A stretch of DNA of 49,021 bases from Proteobacteria bacterium UBA981 (GTDB taxonomy: Bacteria; Pseudomonadota; Gammaproteobacteria; Ga0077536): NCBI GenBank assembly GCA_002292285.1, contig DBBP01000010.1, positions 1 through 49,021 of the forward strand. The letters run 5' to 3'. This document shows positions 1 through 8,974 of this stretch, piece after piece. Position 1 is the first letter of the stretch. Each line of letters opens with the position of its first letter. The notes below the pieces were generated by a model that did no database searches, was not told the origin of the DNA, and worked only from the letters and a program-made list of their open reading frames with translations. The translations under genes and the position numbers were made by a program.

Positions 1-120
1 GATGCCTTATTCAGACATTCCTTAACCCCTCCCCTACACCCAAAAGACCGACGAGAACCTCGCAATTGGTCAGAAAAAAAACGGACGAGAATAAGTAATT
101 TCGCCACGGCACCTCGAGTC

Positions 121-191
121 CGGACTGTCGCAACCTATCGAAAACAAACACGGACTGTAGGCTCATTGCGCAAAGCCCCGATATGCGCAAT
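121..191. promoter_or_regulatory. Upstream region of the paraoxonase-like gene: inverted repeat and short direct repeat
   Basis: An 8-bp perfect inverted repeat, ATTGCGCA (165-172) and TGCGCAAT (184-191), is separated by 11 nt and ends 32 bp before the ATG at 224. Just upstream, CGGACTGT occurs twice in direct orientation (121-128 and 151-158), exactly 30 bp apart. This could be an operator region or a 5'-leader hairpin. No convincing -10/-35 pair was identified. Function is inferred from position only. Confidence 0.35.
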
Positions 192-223
192 TATTTGGGC
201 TCACTCAAACCGGTACCCACGCG

Positions 224-1351
224 ATGTTGAACCGATCAGATTTCATGACGCCGTTGCCCAAACTGCCCGTGGGCCTGTTAGTGGCCTGCCTGTCGTACGC
301 GTGGCTGGGCAATGCAATGGCTGACGACACGAGCGATTGCGAACCGGTAAATGGTGTTACGCCGATTTGTGGATTTGACAGTCCGGAAGATCTCGAAGTG
401 ATGGCCGGCGACCGACTCATCATTGTCAGCGAGTACGGCGGTCTTAGTGGTAAGTACCCCGGTGCATTGTCCAGTTATCACACCGAGCACGGTCACGTCG
501 TACGCCTGTTTCCGAGTCCCGACGCAGGCATTGGGACTCCAGGAGCACAGACCTCCATGTGGGGAGATAAGAATTGTCCGGGACCTCCGTCCGCGGCGTT
601 TGACCCGCATGGTATTCACCACCGCGCCGACCTCAACCCGGAGCGGCTGCTCGTCGTCAATCACGGCGGGCGCGAATCAATCGAAATCTTCGAGGTTAAA
701 TTGGATGACGCCGGTGACAACGTCTCGCTGACCTGGCGTGGCTGTATCGTTGCCGCACCCGGCACGTGGATGAATGATGTCGTTGGCTTGCCGGGCGGTG
801 GCCTCGCCGCGAGCAATATGATGCCGCGTGACTTTACCCGCGAGCAGATTTTCGCAACCGAGGCATCGAAAGCCGAATCGGGCTATGCGCTGGAGTGGCA
901 CATTGACAGCGGTTGGCGCCAGATCCCGGATACCGGCGGCGCTCTGGTCAACGGCATTGAAGCCTCAGCCGACGGCAAAATTCTCTATATCAACTTTTAT
1001 TTGAGCAACAAAGTCGCCGCGGTAGAACGCGAGACCGGCAAGCGCTTATGGACGATTGAGCTGGAAGGACCGGATAACAGTAGCTGGGCACCGGACGGCA
1101 AGCTACTCGTCGCTGCGCATCGAGATACGACGCTCAAAACGATTCTTGAATGCGCTGAAACGGACATCCCGTATTGCCCAATCGCCTACCAGATCATGGC
1201 TGTCGATCCGGCGACCGGCGAGCATTCCCTACGCTACGAGGGCGCGGGCGCGCCCATGGCGGCGGCGACGGTTGGTGTACAAATCGGCCAGACGCTGTAT
1301 CTGGGTTCTTTCGCCGGGGAACGCATGGGGCGGGTTGAATTGACACCTTAG
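224..1351 (+). CDS. Secreted paraoxonase/arylesterase-like six-bladed propeller protein
   Basis: The predicted 375-residue protein begins with a hydrophobic signal-peptide-like stretch (about residues 12-32, ending near A-M-A) and is probably exported. The body resembles the paraoxonase (PON) and SMP-30/gluconolactonase propellers. Residues E55-D56 in S-P-E-D-L-E, followed by K-Y-P-G, match the calcium-binding start of PON blades. H129 in D-P-H-G-I aligns with the PON catalytic histidine region, V-V-N-H with R-E-S-I-E-I-F-E with the next blade, N184-D185 in M-N-D-V-V with the second calcium ligand pair, and V-N-G-I (N243) with a further ligand. Known relatives hydrolyse lactones and aryl esters and need calcium, so a periplasmic lactonase is likely; the substrate is unknown. 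An alternative ATG lies at 245, and neither start has a clear Shine-Dalgarno sequence. It is convergent with the RTX gene. Confidence 0.75.
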   Translation: MLNRSDFMTPLPKLPVGLLVACLSYAWLGNAMADDTSDCEPVNGVTPICGFDSPEDLEVMAGDRLIIVSEYGGLSGKYPGALSSYHTEHGHVVRLFPSPDAGIGTPGAQTSMWGDKNCPGPPSAAFDPHGIHHRADLNPERLLVVNHGGRESIEIFEVKLDDAGDNVSLTWRGCIVAAPGTWMNDVVGLPGGGLAASNMMPRDFTREQIFATEASKAESGYALEWHIDSGWRQIPDTGGALVNGIEASADGKILYINFYLSNKVAAVERETGKRLWTIELEGPDNSSWAPDGKLLVAAHRDTTLKTILECAETDIPYCPIAYQIMAVDPATGEHSLRYEGAGAPMAAATVGVQIGQTLYLGSFAGERMGRVELTP

Positions 1352-1436
1352 TTGCGCGATGGTTATCGGAATAGGGGCATGCTGGTCTGTCCCCTTTTCT
1401 CAGTCGGGCGCCTTAGTTGCGCAGGGCGTATCGGAA
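1346..1436 (+). repeat. Imperfect 26-bp direct repeat, 65 bp apart, at the 3' end of the paraoxonase-like gene
   Basis: Copies lie at 1346-1371 and 1411-1436. Both begin with CCTTAGTTGCGC and end with TATCGGAA, with six diverged bases between. The first copy contains the stop codon of the paraoxonase-like gene (TAG at 1349-1351). This looks like a small tandem duplication of the gene end. No mobile element is associated with it. Confidence 0.55.
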
Positions 1437-1441
1437 CGTGC

Positions 1442-1479
1442 GGCAGGTCAATCTGCCCCGCTATCGCAGAGCACTCTGC
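1442..1479 (-). terminator. Possible terminator hairpins after the RTX gene
   Basis: GCAGA-GCAC-TCTGC (1466-1479) directly abuts the stop codon of the minus-strand RTX gene. A second short hairpin, GGCAG-6 nt-CTGCC, lies at 1442-1457. Neither is followed by a T-tract, so this is weak evidence. Confidence 0.25.
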
Positions 1480-4359
1480 TTAGATAAGACCAATACCGCT
1501 TTGATCGACATCGATGTCGACAAGCAAATTAACGCCGCTATTTTCGTAAACTTTGTAGCTAACGGTATCAATAACGACCGGGTCGGTCTGCAGCGCCCAG
1601 TCGTCCGTCGTAGACACACTGTCTCCGGCGATGCCGTCGAAGCGCAGCGTTCGAGTATCCGACAAGGCCAGCACATCGCGCAACTCAAGGTGGGCGCTGT
1701 TGTTTACGCCACCGCCCAAATCGACCAACTCGAATCCGGTGAAACTCAAGTCATCAAGCAGCGTGAAGTCGAGCACGACGTTGCTGCCCACGACCAATAG
1801 GGTATCGGTGCCACCGTCGCCCTCAACGCGGAAATCCGCAGGGTCATAGTTCACCACATCGTCGCCAGCACCGGCCTTGATCACATCGCGCCCTGCGCCG
1901 CCGTCTATCGTGTCATTACCCGCGCCTGCAACAATGATGTTGTCCTGCGCGTTCCCTTCCAGCTGGTCAGCGAGAGCCGAGCCGGTGATGTGCGACGCGC
2001 CATCGGCGTGTCCGTATACGATGTAATTGTCGGTCGTGCCGTGCGCGGTACTCATGACAATATCGTCGTAACCATCGCCATTGATGTCACCATGACCTGC
2101 AGTCGGCTGGATGCGATCGACAAACCCTTCGCCGACCAGAACGAATCCAAGGTCCTCGTCCAACTCGCTGATATCGAGCTGGGCGCTTGGCATGTTTTCG
2201 CGACCATAAATTACATAGACCAAACCCTGCTCACTGACCGAACTGCCGCCGCTGCCGGTTCCGTGCGTACCAATGCTGAACTGCCCTGCCGGCAGGCTTA
2301 AAGCGATATCAGCGTAACCGTCCCCGTTCAAGTCCCCGAGGGCATGCGTCCGAAAGCCAGACGAATCGCCGAAACCACCGACCGAAAAGCCGTCAGATGG
2401 CGTCATTAAATCGAGGCGCATGTCCTGAGGGAAGCCTTGATCGGTTCCGAAAATGACATGCACCTGGGGGTTCAGGGACAGCCCACTAAGGATGATGAAG
2501 TCGTTGAACCCATCGCCGTTGAAATCGCCCGCCGCGCTGACCGCAGACCCGAGTTGCTCAATGCTAGGGTCCAATGAGTAAATCCAAAACCCGTTGGCGC
2601 CGTCCAGATCGATCGAGCTTAGGGTGTCGGCCAGGTCAGCACCACCAAACACAACAAATGCTGCCCCACCCCAGATGTCCTGCGGATGACTTCCTCCCGG
2701 AGCGATATGCGAGCCATCCCAGGCTCCGACGATGAGGTCCCCAAATCCATCACCATTAATATCACCGATCCCAGCCGCGCGGAGACTAGCACCGGAGCCT
2801 GCTCTCAAGAATGTGAAACCATCGAAGGTAGCCGGGTCACGCAGATGAATCCCGTCCGGAATCCCGCCCTCAACACCATAGATCACGTCGACGAACGTGC
2901 CGTCGCCCCACACACCGAGATCTTCTATCCCATCTCCATTGATATCACCGACCGAACCAACGTCCGTTCCGAAGGACGTTGCGAGACCGCCCGGCACCGA
3001 AAAATCGGCAATGTCGATACTTTGAGCATACGCGCCGGTATGTCCGTACAGAACTTCTATCGTGGGCGGATTCGGATGGAGCTCGCCACGCTGAATGATG
3101 AGGTCAGGAATAGCATCGCCATTGAAGTCGCCATTAGCGATTACGTTGACCGGAATATCGTCAACAGACTCAATGAGAAATCCGTTGCTGCCATTCAATG
3201 GCGGATACGGCGTGGCCGATTCCGGCGGTGATGCCGAGCCGAAGACGATTGCAGCAAAGTCCGCGCCCGAATGCGCGCGCTTGCCCGTGAGAACGAAGTC
3301 GTGGAACCCGTCCTGGTTGATATCGCCGATGACGTCGGTGATCACGCTACTCGAGGAGGACCACGTGTTCGAAATCAAATCTGCAAACGTGACCACTGAC
3401 TGCTCGCCAGCACCCAAATCGCTCACGTTCCGATGCGGAGTGGCACTGAACGACAAGCCGAATTGTAATTCGACCGAAACGCTGCCGTTGGTCATTGTGC
3501 CGAAGTAACTTTCGGTATCGGTGTCCCAGACTTTAGTGCCGTTACCATTCCAGCCGTAGCCCGAAAAAACGACGTGATTACCGCTGCCGCCGTAGATACG
3601 GCCAGTAGCGGAACCACTGAACAGCGCGGTAATTGCCGCCTCGTCGAGATATAACGTGTGCGAGTCGTTTTCGTCGAGGTCAACGCGCTCGAAATTCGTA
3701 ACGTTGGTACGGCCACCACGTAGATCAACTGTGCTTGACGCGCCAGCGAAGCGCAGGATATCGAAACCGGTACCGCCGTTCGTCGTGCTGTCCGCCCCGT
3801 CTATGACGACACTGTCGTTACCATCGTCGCCATATTGCTGATCACGGCCAGGACCACCATCGAGCAGGTCGTTTCCAGACCCGCCGCGCAAGGTGTCGAT
3901 ACCATTTTGGCCGAACAGGCGATCGTTGTGCGCGTCGCCGAACAGGCGGTCATTGTGGTTGCCGCCGTATAGCGTGTCGTTTTGACTACCACCGCGTAAC
4001 ACGTCGTTATGGTTCTGCCCGTACAGGCGGTCAACACCGCTGCCACCGTATAAAGTGTCGTTCTGATTGCCACCGTACAGACGGTCGTTGTGGTTCTGCC
4101 CGTACAGGCGGTCAACGCCACTACCGCCGTACAAAGAGTCGTTCTGATTGCCCCCGTACAGACGATCGTTATGGTTCTGCCCGTACAGGCGATCGGCGCC
4201 AGAGCCGCCGTTGAGGTAGTCGCTCTGATTACCGCCGAACAGGCGATCGTTGCCATTTAAGCCGTAGAGGCGATCATTCCCATTGAGGCCCGACAGGGTA
4301 TCTGCAGAATTCGTGCCGCGTAGAAGGTCGCCCCGCGATGTTCCCCGTTTCGTAACCAT
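1480..4359 (-). CDS. Large RTX (hemolysin-type calcium-binding) and FG-GAP repeat protein
   Basis: This 959-residue protein has no signal peptide. Residues about 12-182 are nonapeptide repeats of the RTX type, unusually rich in Asn and His (for example N-D-R-L-Y-G-G-N-Q). Residues 28-135 form four copies of a 27-residue super-unit; the last three are nearly identical. A middle region (about 330-770) has seven integrin-alpha/FG-GAP units with calcium-loop cores such as G-D-I-N-G-D-G-x-x-D. A second short RTX block (G-A-G-N-D-T-I-D-G-G) lies near residue 795, followed by about 150 residues without motifs. RTX proteins are usually exported by type I secretion using a C-terminal signal and fold on binding calcium, so an extracellular or surface adhesin-like role is likely. 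No type I secretion genes are in the window. RTX repeats at the N-terminus are atypical. Confidence 0.85.
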   Translation of the reverse strand: MVTKRGTSRGDLLRGTNSADTLSGLNGNDRLYGLNGNDRLFGGNQSDYLNGGSGADRLYGQNHNDRLYGGNQNDSLYGGSGVDRLYGQNHNDRLYGGNQNDTLYGGSGVDRLYGQNHNDVLRGGSQNDTLYGGNHNDRLFGDAHNDRLFGQNGIDTLRGGSGNDLLDGGPGRDQQYGDDGNDSVVIDGADSTTNGGTGFDILRFAGASSTVDLRGGRTNVTNFERVDLDENDSHTLYLDEAAITALFSGSATGRIYGGSGNHVVFSGYGWNGNGTKVWDTDTESYFGTMTNGSVSVELQFGLSFSATPHRNVSDLGAGEQSVVTFADLISNTWSSSSSVITDVIGDINQDGFHDFVLTGKRAHSGADFAAIVFGSASPPESATPYPPLNGSNGFLIESVDDIPVNVIANGDFNGDAIPDLIIQRGELHPNPPTIEVLYGHTGAYAQSIDIADFSVPGGLATSFGTDVGSVGDINGDGIEDLGVWGDGTFVDVIYGVEGGIPDGIHLRDPATFDGFTFLRAGSGASLRAAGIGDINGDGFGDLIVGAWDGSHIAPGGSHPQDIWGGAAFVVFGGADLADTLSSIDLDGANGFWIYSLDPSIEQLGSAVSAAGDFNGDGFNDFIILSGLSLNPQVHVIFGTDQGFPQDMRLDLMTPSDGFSVGGFGDSSGFRTHALGDLNGDGYADIALSLPAGQFSIGTHGTGSGGSSVSEQGLVYVIYGRENMPSAQLDISELDEDLGFVLVGEGFVDRIQPTAGHGDINGDGYDDIVMSTAHGTTDNYIVYGHADGASHITGSALADQLEGNAQDNIIVAGAGNDTIDGGAGRDVIKAGAGDDVVNYDPADFRVEGDGGTDTLLVVGSNVVLDFTLLDDLSFTGFELVDLGGGVNNSAHLELRDVLALSDTRTLRFDGIAGDSVSTTDDWALQTDPVVIDTVSYKVYENSGVNLLVDIDVDQSGIGLI
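3955..4278 (-). repeat. 81-bp tandem repeats inside the RTX gene (about 4 copies)
   Basis: The DNA encoding residues 28-135 of the RTX protein is four tandem 81-bp units (27 codons, three RTX nonapeptides each). The three units over 3955-4197 are the most alike, with recurring words such as GGTTCTGCCCGTACAGGCG. Near-identity at DNA level suggests recent expansion and possible copy-number variation by slippage or recombination. Confidence 0.8.
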
Positions 4360-4820
4360 GATTAATCGAGCTTTAGCGTTCTTCCGTTCTACCTAAGTCG
4401 AGGGCTACCGAATAGTCACCGTCGGTCACTACCGACGCACGCGGGCGTATCGCGATGCGCCAAGGCTGACAAATCAGCTCCTGCCACAATCATTTGCCTG
4501 GCATTTTGCGCTGAGCCCAAGGCACAGCATACTTATCTGCAAACACCTGAACCATCGTCGGTTTACACCAGCAAACAAGTGAACCCGTCTAATTTGCCCG
4601 ATTTTGGACTCGAACGTTAAATTTCGTAAGCTCCCCACGAGCCGGGACGCAGCGGGGGCACCTCCCTCAGAGCACTTGTGGTGTGGAGCGCGCGGTGTGC
4701 CCGCGCCCAAGCGCAAGTTAATCGACGCCTCGGCGAAAACCATATCTGTTTGACCACAACCGGGAAGCTGATGCGTAATTCGATTCCGCCAGGCAAGTTT
4801 TACAGCCTGGACGACTCATT
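4360..4820. other. Intergenic region between divergent RTX and EamA genes
   Basis: No convincing gene was found in these 461 bp. A minus-strand open frame of 89 codons has no recognisable motif or ribosome-binding site and was not accepted. A 6-bp perfect inverted repeat, CCAGGC (4789-4794) and GCCTGG (4805-4810), ends 10 nt before the TTG start of the exporter and could affect its translation. Promoters for both divergent genes must lie here, but no clear pair of boxes was seen. Confidence 0.5.
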
Positions 4821-5732
4821 TTGTTAATACCCACGACTAAGGCCGGGCAGGCTTTTGCCATCGCGTTACTGGCCGGGATCATCCTCGGCACCGCAGTAGC
4901 TGTATCGCGTTACGCCTACGACGCCGGAGCCAGCGGCATTGTCGTTGCAATCGTGCGTTCAGCGGTCATGACAATTGCCGTAGCGATTGGACTTCGAGCA
5001 GCCCGTATCGATTGGCGTCTGCCCCCAGAGCTGACCGCACTGGCTGCGCTAAACGGCACCCTTATGGCGGCGATGACTTACGGCAACATCGGCGCGGTCG
5101 AGTTTATTTCAGTCGGGCTGGCGTCGCTGTTATTTTTCACCTTTCCGATCATCATCGCGGTGCTGGTTGTGGCGCTTGGGATGGAACAGATACGCCCGGC
5201 CAAACTCGCAACGATTGTGCTGGCGTTCGTTGGTCTCGCGATAACGCTCGGCGCGTCATTCGGCAATGTCGATATTCGCGGGACTACGCTATCACTCGTC
5301 GCTGCGCTCGCGACCGCAGTCAACGCGATAATGGTGGTGCGTCACTTCCGTACCACCAACGTCTTCGTTGCCACGCTCCACTTCAGTATTTACAGCTTCT
5401 TGGTCCTGGCATTGATTGCGGTTTTCTTTGCCGACGTGCGCTTGCCCGACACCCTATTGGGTTGGGGCGGGGTGTTCGGTGTAGGCATTTTGCAGACGAT
5501 TGGAACACCGATGTATTTGTTCGCTATTGCGCAAATTGGCGCGCTCAAGGCTGGCATGGCCACAAACATTCAACCACTCGTCGCGATTATCGAAGCCTGG
5601 TATTTATTCGGCGAAGTACTAACGCCGGCCCAAGCTGCAGGCGGGATGCTGGTATTGCTGTCGATTGCGGTGATGCAGTGGTTAGACCTGCGCCGCGTAC
5701 GAGCTGGGACACAAGCAGTACAAGCGAAGTAG
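4821..5732 (+). CDS. EamA/DMT-superfamily transporter (RhaT/YdcZ-like exporter)
   Basis: The 303-residue, very hydrophobic protein has about ten predicted membrane spans in two homologous halves, the usual layout and length of EamA-domain drug/metabolite transporters. The second half carries the typical segment with G-A-L-K-A-G-M-A-T-N-I-Q-P-L and a later acidic residue (A-W-Y-L-F-G-E), which is conserved in the family near the last helices. Such inner-membrane proteins export amino acids or other small metabolites; the substrate cannot be told. The start is TTG with only a weak ribosome-binding site, so a nearby start is possible. The CoA-transferase gene follows 99 bp later on the same strand. 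Confidence 0.85.
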   Translation: MLIPTTKAGQAFAIALLAGIILGTAVAVSRYAYDAGASGIVVAIVRSAVMTIAVAIGLRAARIDWRLPPELTALAALNGTLMAAMTYGNIGAVEFISVGLASLLFFTFPIIIAVLVVALGMEQIRPAKLATIVLAFVGLAITLGASFGNVDIRGTTLSLVAALATAVNAIMVVRHFRTTNVFVATLHFSIYSFLVLALIAVFFADVRLPDTLLGWGGVFGVGILQTIGTPMYLFAIAQIGALKAGMATNIQPLVAIIEAWYLFGEVLTPAQAAGGMLVLLSIAVMQWLDLRRVRAGTQAVQAK

Positions 5733-5831
5733 CGCTGCATGCGGCAGCATGTGAGCGTCGACGCGCTGACAGTTCGAAAGTCCGCGCCAAACCGCCGTAT
5801 ACTCAGACGCTCGCACAGTTAAGGAATCGCT

Positions 5832-7019
5832 ATGCCCGGCCCTCTCGACGGTGTTCGCATCGTAGACTGTTCTGCAGTTGTCTCCGGCCCCCTCGCGACT
5901 ATGATGCTCGCGGATCAAGGGGCAGACGTGATCAAGATTGAACCGCCGAAGACCGGTGACATTACTCGCTCGCCATGGTTCTCGCGCGGCGGCATTGCAG
6001 CATTGTTTGCGAACGCCAACCGCGGCAAGCGCTCGGTCGCCCTCGAGTTACATGAGCCGCGCGGCCAGGAGCTGCTGAAGAAACTCGTCGCTGAGGCGGA
6101 CGTCTTTGTGCAAAATTTTCGCCCAGGCGCGATGCAACGCCTGGGGCTCGGCGAACCCGAATTACGCGCTATCAACCCGGACTTAATCTATGTCTCGATT
6201 AGTGGCTTCGGAGAAACCGGCCCCTACTCTGATCGCCGCGTTTACGATCCTGTGATTCAGGGTATGACGGGGCACATCGCAGTCCAGCGCTTACCGTTGA
6301 ACGCCGGACCGGTGGATCTTGTACGCAACATCATTTGCGACAAAACCACGTCGTATACGGCGGCACAGGCGATTACCGCCGCGCTGTTCGCGCGCGAACG
6401 CGGACAGGGCGGCCAGCACATCACGTTGTCGATGATTGATGCCAGCCTGGCCTTTTTCTGGTGCGATGGCATGATTGCGCACACCATGATTGGTGAAGGT
6501 GTTGAGCCCGCCGCAGCGCTTTACGATATCTACAAATTGCGCGAAACCGCAGATGGACCACTGGTGGTGTTTGCCGCCTCAGATTCAGAATTTCAGGGTC
6601 TGGCCCGCGCGTTGAATCGCCCCGACCTGATTGAGGACGAACGTTTCACCAGCCTCGCCGACCGCATCAAGAACATCGTCGCACTCGAGGACATCCTGGC
6701 TGGCGAATTCAAACGCTGGAATTCGAAAGAGCTGGTCGAACGAGTCGTCGCCGAAGACGTCCCCGCCGGACCAGTAAGCTCGCTGGAAGAGGTGCTGGTC
6801 AACCCACAAATCGTGCACAACGGCGCCATCGTCGAATCCGACCATCCCACCGCCGGTCGCATGCGCCAACCCGCGCCGCCTGCCCGCTTCGATCGCACGC
6901 CGTCGCAGGCCGGCGAACCTGCGCCCCTGCTCGGCCAGCACACCGATGAAGTCCTGGCAGAATATGGTTTAGGGGCTGAAGAGCGCGCAGCGTTGCGCCG
7001 CGATGGCGTCATCGCGTGA
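5832..7019 (+). CDS. CaiB/BaiF (family III) CoA-transferase
   Basis: The 395-residue protein has the standard length and landmarks of family III CoA-transferases. The N-terminal segment is L-D-G-V-R-I-V-D. A CoA-binding region with V-I-K-I-E-P-P follows, then Q-N-F-R-P-G-A and I-S-G-F-G-E-T-G-P-Y. The catalytic aspartate is probably D170 (I-I-C-D-K-T). These cytosolic enzymes move CoA between carboxylic acids through an enzyme-bound anhydride. Here the substrate is unknown. The start is supported by AAGGA 6 nt before the ATG. It is the first of three family members in the window. Confidence 0.92.
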   Translation: MPGPLDGVRIVDCSAVVSGPLATMMLADQGADVIKIEPPKTGDITRSPWFSRGGIAALFANANRGKRSVALELHEPRGQELLKKLVAEADVFVQNFRPGAMQRLGLGEPELRAINPDLIYVSISGFGETGPYSDRRVYDPVIQGMTGHIAVQRLPLNAGPVDLVRNIICDKTTSYTAAQAITAALFARERGQGGQHITLSMIDASLAFFWCDGMIAHTMIGEGVEPAAALYDIYKLRETADGPLVVFAASDSEFQGLARALNRPDLIEDERFTSLADRIKNIVALEDILAGEFKRWNSKELVERVVAEDVPAGPVSSLEEVLVNPQIVHNGAIVESDHPTAGRMRQPAPPARFDRTPSQAGEPAPLLGQHTDEVLAEYGLGAEERAALRRDGVIA

Positions 7020-7091
7020 CCACCAAGCACTAGCGAACGTGACCCAATCGAACGCGTTCACAACGGAGCAGCTTGCGCTGTCGGTTACGCG

Positions 7092-7997
7092 CTACTCCAA
7101 CGTGGCACGGGTAATGTTGTCGACAATCAAACGCACAAACGTTTCCGGGTTAAGGAAGCTGTTGCCCCATACTGCGTCGTAAGCAGCAGTGGGCTGGGCC
7201 GCAACGATCTGTTCGACGTTATTCCCAGCGACCATCATTGTCGCGATAGCATTGTGGGCCCCTGTCAGCATCGCCAGATAGGCCTCCAGTCCGCGTTTAT
7301 CGGTCAGAGCACCGTGGCCTGGAATAATCTTCGTGTCGCCGTCGATGCGGGCGAGAATGTTTTCCACCGCCGCGATCATGCCGGTAATTGAACCGCCCGA
7401 GCTGCTATCAATGAACGGGTACCGTCGATGGAAAAAGAAGTAGCCGGTGTGGACAACGTTGGCGTTCTTGAAATGCACCACCGCATCACCGTCGGTGTGG
7501 GCATTGCGCACATGAAAGACATGGATTTCTTCGCCATTGAGATGAAACGTCACGTCCTTCTGAAACGTCACAACCGGCCACGCTGTGGTTGGTGCCGCTG
7601 GCCGCTCTGCCTTGAAGAATTCAATGAACTGATCAGTGCTTAGCCGTTTACGGACATTCTCGTGCGCCACAATGACGGCGCCCGTACTCTGCATCCGCTC
7701 GTTGCCGCCGGAATGATCATCATGCCAATGGGTGTTGAGCAGAAACTTGACCGGTTCCGCGGACATCTGCGCGAGCGCCTGTGCAATGACTTCATACTGC
7801 GAGGCGTACTGCGCGTCGACGATAATGACGCCATCATCGCCATTTAATACCGCAACATTGCCGCCCCGCCCGCTCAGCATGGAAAGCTTACTGGTTACCG
7901 CCACAGTTTCGATAGGCACAACGTCGGCAGCAAAAACAGGCGTTAGCCACATGGCGACCAATAACGGAATACACAAGCGGAAGAATGTCGACGTCAT
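7092..7997 (-). CDS. Exported metallo-beta-lactamase-fold hydrolase
   Basis: The 301-residue protein begins with a signal peptide (residues about 1-23, cleavage after V-F-A-A). The zinc-binding motif N-T-H-W-H-D-D-H-S-G-G-N-E gives ligands H90, H92, D94 and H95. Further expected ligands are seen in N-A-H-T-D-G-D (about residue 167) and I-P-G-H-G (about 228). It therefore carries the complete binuclear metal set of the superfamily and probably acts in the periplasm. The sequence resembles the broad group of secreted MBL hydrolases next to class B beta-lactamases rather than a proven lactamase. The start has AGAGGT a few bases upstream. Substrate unknown. Confidence 0.88.
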   Translation of the reverse strand: MTSTFFRLCIPLLVAMWLTPVFAADVVPIETVAVTSKLSMLSGRGGNVAVLNGDDGVIIVDAQYASQYEVIAQALAQMSAEPVKFLLNTHWHDDHSGGNERMQSTGAVIVAHENVRKRLSTDQFIEFFKAERPAAPTTAWPVVTFQKDVTFHLNGEEIHVFHVRNAHTDGDAVVHFKNANVVHTGYFFFHRRYPFIDSSSGGSITGMIAAVENILARIDGDTKIIPGHGALTDKRGLEAYLAMLTGAHNAIATMMVAGNNVEQIVAAQPTAAYDAVWGNSFLNPETFVRLIVDNITRATLE

Positions 7998-8062
7998 AGC
8001 AAACCTCTAAACATCACAGCGTACTTGAGTATAACGACTCTTGATGTACTCGCTGCTACGTG

Positions 8063-8096
8063 GTTGCCGGACCGCGTTAGCTATAACGCAGGCAAC
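8063..8096 (-). terminator. Nested hairpin downstream of the glutathione transferase pair
   Basis: GTTGCC (8063-8068) pairs with GGCAAC (8091-8096), and inside it GCGTT (8074-8078) pairs with AACGC (8085-8089). It lies between the end of the GST operon and the start of the metallo-hydrolase gene, all on the minus strand. It could be a terminator or a leader structure. No T-tract follows. Confidence 0.3.
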
Positions 8097-8296
8097 GGTT
8101 GAGCAGCGCGAACACATTAAGGATGCCGATGCGATTCACTTGCGCTCTGGCGTACCGGCGAAACCCGCCGCAAGGGCCTGCCCTGCCGAGGCATTGCGCG
8201 AAGTTCTGCGCTAGGCATGAATCCACCAGAGCCCACGCTCCTCGAAGTGCGCGCGCGCCGTTGTCGAGCATGCGTATACCGGTTTACTTCCCGTCG

Positions 8297-8920
8297 CTAG
8301 CTATACACGCGCTGGTAGGCGGGCCTTTGCTGCAGCTGAGCAAGATACGTTTGCAGGACGGGATGGTCGGCAATAAGACCCGTGAGATCTGCCATGAAGC
8401 AACTATGCCCAATGACGATATCCGCGCCGGAGAACTGCGCACCAGCCAGATAATTACGACCTTCGAGCGCCGCAGACAGCGCCCGCGCACGTTCGTCAAA
8501 TTCTCGCTTCCCGCGCGCCGCAAGCGTCGCGTCGTGCTGGGCTCCGGCCGGGCGCATGGATTCGAGTGGCCGCAGGCTGTTATCAAAGTACATCATGATG
8601 GCAGGGTCGATTTCTGCACACGCGAAGATGCTCCATTGATAGTAGTGAGCACGCTCGGCAGTCCCGGGCGCCGGCGCCAGTTGCACCTCAGGATGCTCGT
8701 CGATCAACTGCAACACAATCGCGACCGACTCGAAGAGTGTATAGCTATCGGTTTTTATCGCCGGCACGACGCCAAGCGGATGAATCGCGCGATAGGCCTC
8801 GGCATTCTGGTCACCCTCAGGCAAGTTCACGACCCGGCTCTGATAGCCCACGCCAAGCTCCTCCAGGGCCCACTTGCCCCGTTGCGAGCGCGTCGGCGGA
8901 AACTCAAACAATTCCAACAT
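8297..8920 (-). CDS. Glutathione S-transferase family protein (second of tandem pair)
   Basis: The start is placed at the ATG at 8920 (M-L-E-L-F-E-F-P-P-T-R-S), because this aligns with the upstream paralogue, giving 207 residues, normal for soluble GSTs. An N-terminal thioredoxin-like domain (about 1-80) contains V-V-P-A and F-E-S-V-A, matching the cis-proline and E-S glutathione-binding signature. An all-helical C-terminal domain has F-S-G-A-D-I, the conserved N-capping/hydrophobic staple region. GSTs conjugate or reduce electrophiles with glutathione in the cytosol. It is clearly a paralogue of the gene 54 bp upstream and is probably co-transcribed under the ArsR-type operators at 9632-9689. 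Confidence 0.88.
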   Translation of the reverse strand: MLELFEFPPTRSQRGKWALEELGVGYQSRVVNLPEGDQNAEAYRAIHPLGVVPAIKTDSYTLFESVAIVLQLIDEHPEVQLAPAPGTAERAHYYQWSIFACAEIDPAIMMYFDNSLRPLESMRPAGAQHDATLAARGKREFDERARALSAALEGRNYLAGAQFSGADIVIGHSCFMADLTGLIADHPVLQTYLAQLQQRPAYQRVYS

Positions 8921-8974
8921 GTCGATAACTCCGGTTACTGCCAACGGGTGAGCCTGAGCGTATACGCTCGCCAC

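Noticed and set aside
3955..4278. CRISPR-like or minisatellite array from the regular 81-bp repeats
   Set aside because: The repeats are in frame, without unique spacers, and encode RTX nonapeptides.
4474..4743. An 89-codon minus-strand open frame upstream of the EamA gene
   Set aside because: No ribosome-binding site, no hydrophobic or domain pattern and poor coding character.
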